Positions 33,416 through 40,875 of a DNA stretch of 64,000 bases are shown here, one piece after another. How positions within the stretch are numbered: position 1 is the first letter of the stretch; each line of letters opens with the position of its first letter. This DNA comes from Firmicutes bacterium CAG:345. Its GTDB lineage: Bacteria; Bacillota_I; Bacilli_A; RFN20; CAG-288. A program made the translations under genes and the position numbers. The stretch is from contig FR893385.1 of NCBI GenBank assembly GCA_000433315.1, positions 28,435-92,434 on the forward strand, read 5' to 3'. The notes below the pieces were generated by a model. It did no database searches, had not been told where the DNA came from, and worked only from the letters and a program-made list of their open reading frames with translations.

Positions 33416-33945
33416 ATGACTTATAAAGAGGCAGTCAAAAAATTAAGACTTAAAATGTTGATGACTCAAAAGGAGTTTACAACTATAAATAGGTGGGAAA
33501 CAGGTAAATATGTTCCAACTATTAAAGTAAGAAGAAAATTACAACCATATTTTGAAAAGTATAATATTGAGGTGGATGCGTTATCCTCAATTCTTTGCTA
33601 CAAGAGCATTTTTAAAACGTTTTGAGCAACCTGAACAAAATGGTATTATTTGGCATACTCAAGGTTCAGGCAAGACTGCTTTAGCTGCTTTTTCAAATCG
33701 TGTTATAAAAGATTACTTTGGACATAAGAAAGTAGTAAATACTAGATTTTTCTTTGTCGTAGATAGAATGGATTTATTAAGACAAGCAAAAACAAAATTT
33801 GAAAACAGAGGATTTTACTTATCATCTTTAAATGTTTATCAAGGAATCATTAAAATCTGTTCAATGGATGGATAAAGATGAGTTTATTGATAAATGTTCA
33901 CACGAAAATGTGAAATTAGTAGTTAAGGAAATTTTATAAAGAAAG
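33416..33945 (+). pseudogene. Fused remnants of an XRE regulator and type I restriction subunit HsdR
   Basis: The first frame (33416-33560) is an HTH protein, MTYKEAVKKLRLKMLMTQKE then TTINRWETGKYVPTIKV, with about eight residues of the recognition helix region missing. It runs into an hsdR piece (about 33575-33850): YPQFFATRAFLKRFEQPEQN, IIWHTQGSGKTALAAFSNRV with Walker A GSGKT, and RFFFVVDRMDLLRQAKTKFE. A last frame (SVQWMDKDEFIDKCSHENVK) comes from something else. Deletions have joined these pieces, so no functional enzyme remains. It suggests loss of a type I restriction-modification locus next to the tRNA. Confidence 0.8.
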
Positions 33946-33969
33946 TTGTAATTTTAGGAGGTGTTTTAA

Positions 33970-35019
33970 ATGAATGCTATTTTTAAACTTGATGGATTAG
34001 TATTAGAAACTGAAAGATTAATATTACGTCCGTTTAAACAATCGGACTTAGATGATTTTCATGAATATGCTTCAGTTGAAGGCGTTGGAGAAATGGCTGG
34101 TTGGAAACATCATGAAACAAAAGAACATACGCAATTAATATTAGATAAATTTATTAGTAATGATAAAACATTTGCTATTGTTTTAAAGGAAAACAATAAA
34201 GTTATTGGTTCTTTAGGCATTGAAGAATATGGTATGGAGGAAAAACTATCTGAATTTTTTAATTATAATGGAAGAGAAATAGGATATGTTTTATCTAAAG
34301 ATTATTGGGGAAAAGAAATAATGCCTGAAGCAGTAAAGACTGTGATTGATTATTTATTTAATGTTAAAAATTTAGACTTCCTAACTTGTGGATATTATGA
34401 CTTTAATATTCAATCTAAAAGAGTTCAAGAAAAGTGTGGCTTTAAACCATATAGAAAACTTGTAATAGAAACAAAAATAGGAACAAAAGAACAATCAATA
34501 TTAAATTTACTAATTAATCCAAAAAAGAAAATTGAGTTTATATTTTCACATCCAGAAACTTTAATTTGGAAAGAAATCATAAAATATGAATCAAGAAAAT
34601 TAGATGATGATACAGTAAAGTCTTTAATTGAGTTATCCAAGCAATGGCAAGAAGAAGATTGTTCTTATGGCATGATTGTAAACACTAAGGATAATTTAAG
34701 AAAACCTTTATATGTAGCGGTTAAAAATGATAAGATAATTGGATATATTTTTGGACATTATTATAAGCTAGAAAATAAAACATCATACATTGAAGTTGGA
34801 AGTAATTGTTTTATGATAGATGAAATATATGTTATTCCTTCATATAGAAGTAAAGGTGTAGGTAAAGAATTATTTAAATTAATGGAAAATGAAATCAAAG
34901 AGTCTTGTGATTATATTACATTAAGTACATCTACAAAGGATTATAAAAAAATATTACATTTTTATGTGGATGAGCTAGATATGAATTTTCATAGTGCATT
35001 TTTAATTAAAGATTTATAA
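33970..35019 (+). CDS. Two-domain GNAT acetyltransferase fusion
   Basis: Residues 1-185 are a RimJ/RimL-like acetyltransferase (LETERLILRPFKQSDLDDFH; GREIGYVLSKDYWGKEIMPE; KRVQEKCGF). Residues about 195-349 are a second GNAT domain (IDEIYVIPSYRSKGVGKELF carries the acetyl-CoA loop R-x2-G-V-G). Each domain could be a separate protein; here they are joined in one 349-residue chain without internal stop. AGGAGG precedes the ATG. Substrates are unknown. Confidence 0.8.
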   Translation: MNAIFKLDGLVLETERLILRPFKQSDLDDFHEYASVEGVGEMAGWKHHETKEHTQLILDKFISNDKTFAIVLKENNKVIGSLGIEEYGMEEKLSEFFNYNGREIGYVLSKDYWGKEIMPEAVKTVIDYLFNVKNLDFLTCGYYDFNIQSKRVQEKCGFKPYRKLVIETKIGTKEQSILNLLINPKKKIEFIFSHPETLIWKEIIKYESRKLDDDTVKSLIELSKQWQEEDCSYGMIVNTKDNLRKPLYVAVKNDKIIGYIFGHYYKLENKTSYIEVGSNCFMIDEIYVIPSYRSKGVGKELFKLMENEIKESCDYITLSTSTKDYKKILHFYVDELDMNFHSAFLIKDL

Positions 35020-35053
35020 CAAACTACTAGGCGTGCAAAAGGAGATTATTAAA

Positions 35054-35425
35054 ATGAGTGAAGCATACAAGTTTTTAAAAGAATGTGTTTCATTTTTTGT
35101 CTTATCTATTAATGGAGATTTTCCAGCTGAGAGACCTTTCGGAGCAGTAATGCAAGTAGGAGATAATTTATATTTATCTACTAATGATTTAAATGAAGCT
35201 CATAAACAAATTAGATTAAATGGTAATATTCAAATTGTTGCTAAAAAGCCAGATTCAAGAGAATGGATTAGAATAACTGGTGTAACTAGTGAATGTAATG
35301 ATATTGATTCAAAATTAAAAGATAGTATTATAAATAAGAACAACGAAGAAGCTAGATATTACATGAATAAAATTAAAACATTATCCAATAATTTCGAACT
35401 TCCCAATGATTATTGTCAAGAATAA
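35054..35425 (+). CDS. Pyridoxamine 5'-phosphate oxidase-like FMN protein
   Basis: 123 residues from ATG 35054, which follows AAAGGAGA; the GTG at 35033 is less likely. The segments MSEAYKFLKECVSFFVLSIN, ERPFGAVMQVGDNLYLSTND and REWIRITGVTSECNDID fit the small split-barrel flavin-binding family related to PNPOx. Such proteins bind FMN or F420; the substrate is unknown. It follows the GNAT gene by 34 bases and may be co-transcribed. Confidence 0.75.
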   Translation: MSEAYKFLKECVSFFVLSINGDFPAERPFGAVMQVGDNLYLSTNDLNEAHKQIRLNGNIQIVAKKPDSREWIRITGVTSECNDIDSKLKDSIINKNNEEARYYMNKIKTLSNNFELPNDYCQE

Positions 35426-35550
35426 GAAAGAGTATATAAAGCTTTTAAATCTTTAAACAATCTAATATAAGTATTATATTTCTTTTATTTTTTTAAAAAA
35501 TATACTATCATAAAACTAAGTTCTTACATTTAATGTATCGCGGAGGATTT

Positions 35551-36939
35551 ATGAAGATAATTGATAATATAATCTATATACAAAATAATAAAGCAATTAA
35601 TTTTTATAAAGATGAAAATGATTGTCTTTATATTTCTGAAAAAGATATTCCTAATATTTTCTTGTGCAATAATGAGGAAATTATTATAAGTGATTTTAAA
35701 AAATTTATTAATAGAGAATCTATTGATTATAATGAAAATAAACATATAGAAAACAATATCATCTTATACAATATTAACTTAGTTTTGTATTATGGATATT
35801 ATGAATACTTAAATCAAACAAAAATATTTTATTCCTTTTTAAAAGAAAATAATTTAACTTCTACTATCTGGATGTATTTATGTGATGTCTTAGAAAATAA
35901 AACCAATAAATCATCTTTTTTAAAAATATTTAAAAATTATGAAAATATTTTTTCTACTATAGAAAAATTAAAAACTTCTGAACATTCCAAAAATTATTCT
36001 GCTTTTTTCATTCCAGATGAAAATTTAATTAATGATATGATTTCAAAATTAAAAGATGAATATTATTTAAATGATGATTTTGGTGTTTTAAAAGAAAAAG
36101 ATAGTTTTAAAAATATTACTTCAGATTTCTATGAAAACTATTTTGATTATGATAATCTTTCTTATGAAAATAATCTTTCTTCCTTTACTTATCTTTTTCT
36201 AAAAGCAATGCCTTATATTTCTGGAAATGAAGAAATTTTATGTGGCATAATTCTTTTAGATTTAATTAATAACAATGATTTATATTCAAAAAATTATACT
36301 TATTTAAATGAAATTGATTTAGGTATTTTTATCAAAGAAGCAACTGAAAATTTAAAAGAAGATCCTTTGTATTTAAAAGAAAAAATTACTAAGTTATTTT
36401 ATTATGAAAAAAATCCAACAATAAGATATAAAGATCCAGATTCTTCTTTATTGAAAGAATCAACACAAGAAAACATCATCAATTATATTGTCGAATTTAT
36501 TCAAAAAAATAAAGCATATAGTGGTAGATATGATTATTTTAGAGGAAAAGAACCAACAAAAGATCCTAATGACCCTTTTAGTGAATTCTATACATCAAAT
36601 GTTTATAAACTTCATTTTCATTGTGAATTTAATAATTTTAAACTTAATGTCGGAAAAAGTATGACTAAACAAAATACTTTAGTTTTTAATGTCGATGGAA
36701 ATGCATATATAGAAGCACCAATTGATTTAAATAGACGTGATTTATTTATTCTTAATATATATGATGAAATAAAAAATAAATTAGCTCCTGATGCATTCGA
36801 AGAATTAGAAACTGATGCAATAAAAAAATTAGATATTTCATTAAATCATAAATTAAAAGATATTTTTGATATTAAGAAATTAAAATTCGAATATATTATA
36901 AATTGGAATATAGAAATAACTACCGATAATGGTTATTAA
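35551..36939 (+). CDS. Large soluble protein of unknown function
   Basis: 462 residues from ATG 35551, served by GGAGG at 35542-35546. The start KIIDNIIYIQNNKAINFYKD looks like a small beta domain. The middle is helical and rich in Asn, Lys and Tyr. The C-terminal part, from about residue 325, has NVYKLHFHCEFNNFKLNVGK and ends KLKFEYIINWNIEITTDNGY, suggesting a beta-rich domain. No signal, membrane or catalytic motif was recognised. It stands alone between an AT-rich gap and a terminator. Confidence 0.5.
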   Translation: MKIIDNIIYIQNNKAINFYKDENDCLYISEKDIPNIFLCNNEEIIISDFKKFINRESIDYNENKHIENNIILYNINLVLYYGYYEYLNQTKIFYSFLKENNLTSTIWMYLCDVLENKTNKSSFLKIFKNYENIFSTIEKLKTSEHSKNYSAFFIPDENLINDMISKLKDEYYLNDDFGVLKEKDSFKNITSDFYENYFDYDNLSYENNLSSFTYLFLKAMPYISGNEEILCGIILLDLINNNDLYSKNYTYLNEIDLGIFIKEATENLKEDPLYLKEKITKLFYYEKNPTIRYKDPDSSLLKESTQENIINYIVEFIQKNKAYSGRYDYFRGKEPTKDPNDPFSEFYTSNVYKLHFHCEFNNFKLNVGKSMTKQNTLVFNVDGNAYIEAPIDLNRRDLFILNIYDEIKNKLAPDAFEELETDAIKKLDISLNHKLKDIFDIKKLKFEYIINWNIEITTDNGY

Positions 36940-36976
36940 TCTTATTCTTGAATTTAAAAATTATCAAATTAAAAAA

Positions 36977-37016
36977 GGTTAAGAAATATTTTCCAATACT
37001 TCTTAACCTATTTTAT
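36977..37016. terminator. Bidirectional terminator
   Basis: GGTTAAGAA / TTCTTAACC with T/A runs on both sides, between convergent genes. Confidence 0.85.
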
Positions 37017-37019
37017 TTT

Positions 37020-37436
37020 TTATTCGGCTTTTTTTGTATCTTCAGCAGTTTTCTCTTGTTTTACAGCTGGAGCAGGATAAGATGGTGTAGAAAGAAAGTC
37101 TTGAACCATTTGTTTACGTCTTTCTTTCTTAGATTTAATTGCATCATATTTATTGGCATAATGTCTTAAAACAATAATTATAAATATAGTAGCAACTAAG
37201 AATATAACTGTTCCTAATATTCTAAAATCAACAACTCCATTTATACCTAAAAAGCTAGCAAAGCCTTTTTGTGCAGCATATAACGGATTATTTTCAGTAA
37301 GTTTTGGTAAGTTATAAGCAACCATTCCTAAAATAGCAAGGACAAAACCTAACAACCAGATAGCACCGAAGACTGATAAAAGAATTATTTCGTTTCTTTT
37401 ATAAGCTTTAGCATTATTTTTCTTAGGAGCAGCCAT
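37020..37436 (-). CDS. Small membrane protein, paired with the 37439-38404 gene
   Basis: 138 residues, two helices (about 17-40 and 72-90), a basic N-terminus and a Pro/Ala/Lys-rich cytoplasmic tail. The start is two bases after the stop of the upstream gene, so the two form an operon. Function unknown; a membrane anchor for the upstream soluble protein is one possibility. Confidence 0.55.
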   Translation of the reverse strand: MAAPKKNNAKAYKRNEIILLSVFGAIWLLGFVLAILGMVAYNLPKLTENNPLYAAQKGFASFLGINGVVDFRILGTVIFLVATIFIIIVLRHYANKYDAIKSKKERRKQMVQDFLSTPSYPAPAVKQEKTAEDTKKAE

Positions 37437-37438
37437 AA

Positions 37439-38404
37439 TTATTTAGCTTCTGGGGCTGGTGCTTGAGAAGCACGCATTTCTTGTTCATACTTAACAAGAT
37501 TTTGATACATATTATTAAAGTTTTGTAACCAAGCTTGAGTATATTCTTGACCTTTGGCATTGAAAATACTTACCAAAGTATTTAAAACATCTTGCATTGT
37601 GCGTCCTTCTTCAAGCTTTTTACTGCCATTAAGATAATTGAGATATTCAGCAAATTGATCAAATAATCCTAAAAGTGTAGGATCTTGATTTCTAATTTTG
37701 CTCTTGATAAAGAATGTTAAGCCGATAACATTTTTTAATTCTTCATCAATAAAGTGAATGGATGGATCTGCATGAATATTGAATTCAGGAGATGTAACAT
37801 CAACACCTTGTGCACGCTTAGCATTGCGAATTGAATTTGCAACGTTATTAAGTTCAATAAATTTTGCACTGATAATTGATGAAACAACATGCATACTTCT
37901 TGCACGATAGAACAAATCATATGAATTAAATAATTCTTTTAATTCTGGTTCAAGTGTTCCATCTTTTTCAAATGTATTGATATATCCATTTAAGATATCA
38001 ATAATAACTTCATGAATAGATACGATTTCTCCAGCATATTTAACAAGTAAACTTGTTTCAACACGAAGTTCTTTTTGACTATCAGCATTTGTAACAATAG
38101 AAACAAATGGAGTATCAGAATCTTCAGTACGACCAATGCCATAAACATCGCGTGCAATATCTTTTACATGATTAAAAATCTTTTCCCCTTGTTCACCATT
38201 AGCTGCGCAAAAACGTGCAAATGGCATATTTGGTTCCAAGAAATGTTGGAATTGTGTAACTTGGCTTTCATAAGCTTTAACAAGTTGCTCTCCATTATTA
38301 TTTTGTTTTAAAAGATTTACAACTGGGCCGGCATAATCAAGAGCTTGACTAAGAAGTTGAGCAACTTGATAAATACCCATTGCATAACGAGTACTTTCGT
38401 TCAT
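37439..38404 (-). CDS. All-helical soluble protein of unknown function
   Basis: 321 residues, Gln- and Asn-rich, with no signal sequence. Almost the whole chain is predicted by eye as amphipathic helices (YAMGIYQVAQLLSQALDYAG; YAGEIVSIHEVIIDILNGYI; YTQAWLQNFNNMYQNLVKYE) and it ends with a Pro/Ala tail. Codon use looks like that of well-expressed genes, with fewer rare A/T-only codons than the accessory genes nearby. GGAGGAAATATATT precedes the ATG. I do not recognise the family. Confidence 0.55.
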   Translation of the reverse strand: MNESTRYAMGIYQVAQLLSQALDYAGPVVNLLKQNNNGEQLVKAYESQVTQFQHFLEPNMPFARFCAANGEQGEKIFNHVKDIARDVYGIGRTEDSDTPFVSIVTNADSQKELRVETSLLVKYAGEIVSIHEVIIDILNGYINTFEKDGTLEPELKELFNSYDLFYRARSMHVVSSIISAKFIELNNVANSIRNAKRAQGVDVTSPEFNIHADPSIHFIDEELKNVIGLTFFIKSKIRNQDPTLLGLFDQFAEYLNYLNGSKKLEEGRTMQDVLNTLVSIFNAKGQEYTQAWLQNFNNMYQNLVKYEQEMRASQAPAPEAK

Positions 38405-38556
38405 TTAATATATTTCCTCCGATAACTTTTCTTATTATAACCTTATAAAGAAATAATTACAAGCAATTACACAGTTTATAAGAAGCAATTTTATAAAAAA
38501 GCAATTAAAAATTATATGATTTAAATATGATAAAAATAATATTTTTCGTTTATATT

Positions 38557-38946
38557 TTATTTTCTTTTTAATGATGAATTTTCCTTAATTATCTTTTTTC
38601 TTCTTTTTGAAAAAATAAAATAAATTAAAATTGATATTATTGCTAAAATTAAAATACCTCCAAAAATTAGTCCTACAATCAATAAGATTATTTTTAAAAA
38701 TGCATTGCCTAATTGATCAGACACTTCATTTCCAGAGGTAGATAAATTCGAACTGGTGTTATTTTTTGTACTTGTAAAATCCTGTTCAAGAATAATATAA
38801 TCTCCATCAATTTTTTTGTTTTCAATTTCATTTTTTTGATAATTGACTATGCTTATTTTTTCTAATTCAAAAAAATTATGCTCTGTAGAAATAATAGAAA
38901 TTGGTAAAAATAATAATGGAATAAAAGAAAAAACTTTAAATTTCAT
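38557..38946 (-). CDS. Small surface protein with signal peptide and C-terminal membrane anchor
   Basis: 129 residues: an N-terminal signal (KVFSFIPLLFLPISIISTEH), an outside segment of about 60 residues rich in Asn, Ser and Thr, a C-terminal helix (LGNAFLKIILLIVGLIFGGI and onward) and a basic end KRRKKIIKENSSLKRK. This is a signal-anchored outside peptide. Function unknown. It is 57 bases downstream of nagA on the same strand. Confidence 0.55.
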   Translation of the reverse strand: MKFKVFSFIPLLFLPISIISTEHNFFELEKISIVNYQKNEIENKKIDGDYIILEQDFTSTKNNTSSNLSTSGNEVSDQLGNAFLKIILLIVGLIFGGILILAIISILIYFIFSKRRKKIIKENSSLKRK

Positions 38947-39003
38947 ATACCTTCCTCATTTCAATTATATTGTATATAAAAATTAAAGTTTTGTAAATTT
39001 TTA

Positions 39004-40146
39004 TCAATTTTTGCTATAAACTAGATTACCTGCTATATAGGTTTTGATAACATTTAAATTTCTATCAATAACAATGTAATCCGCATCTTTACCTATATCT
39101 AATGATCCCTTAAATTTTTCAACACCCATATTTTTAGCTGGATTAATTGTTGCAAAATCAATCGCTTCTTCCAACGATATATTCAATGTTTTTTGAATAT
39201 TTTTTACCGCATCATTCATTCTTAAAATTGAGCCCGCAAGGGTTCCATCATTTAATGTAGCAACACCATTTTTTACATAAACTTTTTGTCCCCCAAGTTC
39301 ATATTGTCCTTCATCTAAAAATCTTGCTTCCATTGAGTCTGTAATCAAAACAATTTTATCTTTTCCTTTAAGTCGGTATAATAACTCAATTGCTGGAGCT
39401 GAAACATGATGTAAATCACAAATTAATTCAGTATAAACAGAGTCATTTAACAATCCAGCGCCTAACAATCCTATATCACGATGATGAATCCCTCTCATAG
39501 CATTATAGGTGTGAGTAAGTGTATGAGCACCTTTATCAATAGCTTCTTGAGCTTTAGTATATGAACAATCAGAATGTCCAAGACTTGGTTTTATTCCGTT
39601 ATCGAGAAGAAATTTAACAATATCAAAATCAGCTTCTTCATAAGCTATAGTCATAATCTTAATCATATTACTACTAGCTTCAATCAATTCTTTTATATTT
39701 TCTTCTGTCGCCTTAATAATATTTTTAGGATCTTGAGCTCCACAATATTTTTTACAAATAAACGGTCCTTCTACATTTATGCCTAATATATTTGCACCAG
39801 GTAAATCTTTATTTTGAGCAATATTATTTAATGCCCGCTTTACATCATCTAAACTCATGCTCATTGTTGTTGGATAAAATGATGTTACACCATCTTGTAA
39901 AAGTGAAATTGAGATATTTTCCAAGTCTTTTTTTGTTGCATACATAGTATCAGAACCATTGCAACCATGAATATGTTCTTCGATAAAACCAGGAATAACT
40001 ATATAATTTTCATCTAATTTTTCAAAAGAAGAATCTTCATCGTAACCTATAACTTTACCTTTTTCAAACGCTATAGATCCTTTGATAATTCCTTTTTTTG
40101 GAATATATATATACGTATCCTTATATCCTGTCATATTAAACACCAA
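39004..40146 (-). CDS. nagA: N-acetylglucosamine-6-phosphate deacetylase
   Basis: Removes acetate from GlcNAc-6-phosphate. The amidohydrolase barrel shows VIPGFIEEHIHGCNGSDTMY (metal-binding His region), LGINVEGPFICKKYCGAQDP (conserved Glu), SLGHSDCSYTKAQEAID and LITDSMEARFL (catalytic Asp region), and ATINPAKNMG near the end. At 380 residues it is full length. It overlaps nagB by 11 bases and is the last gene of the sugar operon. Confidence 0.96.
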   Translation of the reverse strand: MVFNMTGYKDTYIYIPKKGIIKGSIAFEKGKVIGYDEDSSFEKLDENYIVIPGFIEEHIHGCNGSDTMYATKKDLENISISLLQDGVTSFYPTTMSMSLDDVKRALNNIAQNKDLPGANILGINVEGPFICKKYCGAQDPKNIIKATEENIKELIEASSNMIKIMTIAYEEADFDIVKFLLDNGIKPSLGHSDCSYTKAQEAIDKGAHTLTHTYNAMRGIHHRDIGLLGAGLLNDSVYTELICDLHHVSAPAIELLYRLKGKDKIVLITDSMEARFLDEGQYELGGQKVYVKNGVATLNDGTLAGSILRMNDAVKNIQKTLNISLEEAIDFATINPAKNMGVEKFKGSLDIGKDADYIVIDRNLNVIKTYIAGNLVYSKN

Positions 40147-40864
40147 TCTTTAATTTGCTCGCTGCTTCTTCATCAGCATAAATTGTACAATTAGGATGAG
40201 ATTTCAAAATTGAAGCTGGTAAATTTTCATTTTCATCTTCAGTAAATAATCTGAAAATAGCCTCAGCCTTATTTAATCCAGTGGCTATTAAAACGATACG
40301 TTTAGCGTTCAAAATAGATTGCAATCCCATTGAAATTGCAGAAGTTGGAACATCATCAATTGATTCAAAAAATCTCGAATTATCTTTTATAGTTGATTCT
40401 TTTAATTTCACGACATGAATATGTGAAGAAAAAGATGTTCCTGGTTCATTAAAAGCAATATGTCCATTTGATCCTATTCCTAATATTTGAAAATCAATTC
40501 CCCCATCTTTTGCAATTTCTTGTTCATATGTTCCTATACATTTGCTTGAATTTAAACCATCTGGAATATGAATGTTTTCTTTATTGATATCTATATGTTC
40601 AAAAAGATTTTTATTCATAAAATAATGATATGATTGAGAATCATCTTCTTTTAATCCAATATATTCATCCAGATTATATGTTTTAACATTTTTAAAAGAA
40701 ACAAATTTATTATTATAAGCTTTTATCAGTTCTTGATAAACGCCGATTGGAGAAGAACCAGTTGCTAGACCCAAACAAGCATTATTTTTTCTATTGATCA
40801 ATGTTACTATTTCTTTAGCAATTTCTCTAGCTATATCTTCTTTTTTTAAAACTATTAATTCCAT
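40136..40864 (-). CDS. nagB: Glucosamine-6-phosphate deaminase
   Basis: Converts glucosamine-6-phosphate to fructose-6-phosphate and ammonia, feeding glycolysis. Motifs: CLGLATGSSPIGVYQELI (phosphate binding), KTYNLDEYIGLKEDDSQSYH (catalytic Asp region), ILGIGSNGHIAFNEPGTSF and SMGLQSILNAKRIVLIATG. 242 residues. It lies 11 bases after the GH94 gene. Confidence 0.97.
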   Translation of the reverse strand: MELIVLKKEDIAREIAKEIVTLINRKNNACLGLATGSSPIGVYQELIKAYNNKFVSFKNVKTYNLDEYIGLKEDDSQSYHYFMNKNLFEHIDINKENIHIPDGLNSSKCIGTYEQEIAKDGGIDFQILGIGSNGHIAFNEPGTSFSSHIHVVKLKESTIKDNSRFFESIDDVPTSAISMGLQSILNAKRIVLIATGLNKAEAIFRLFTEDENENLPASILKSHPNCTIYADEEAASKLKIGV

Positions 40865-40875
40865 AATTATCTCCT

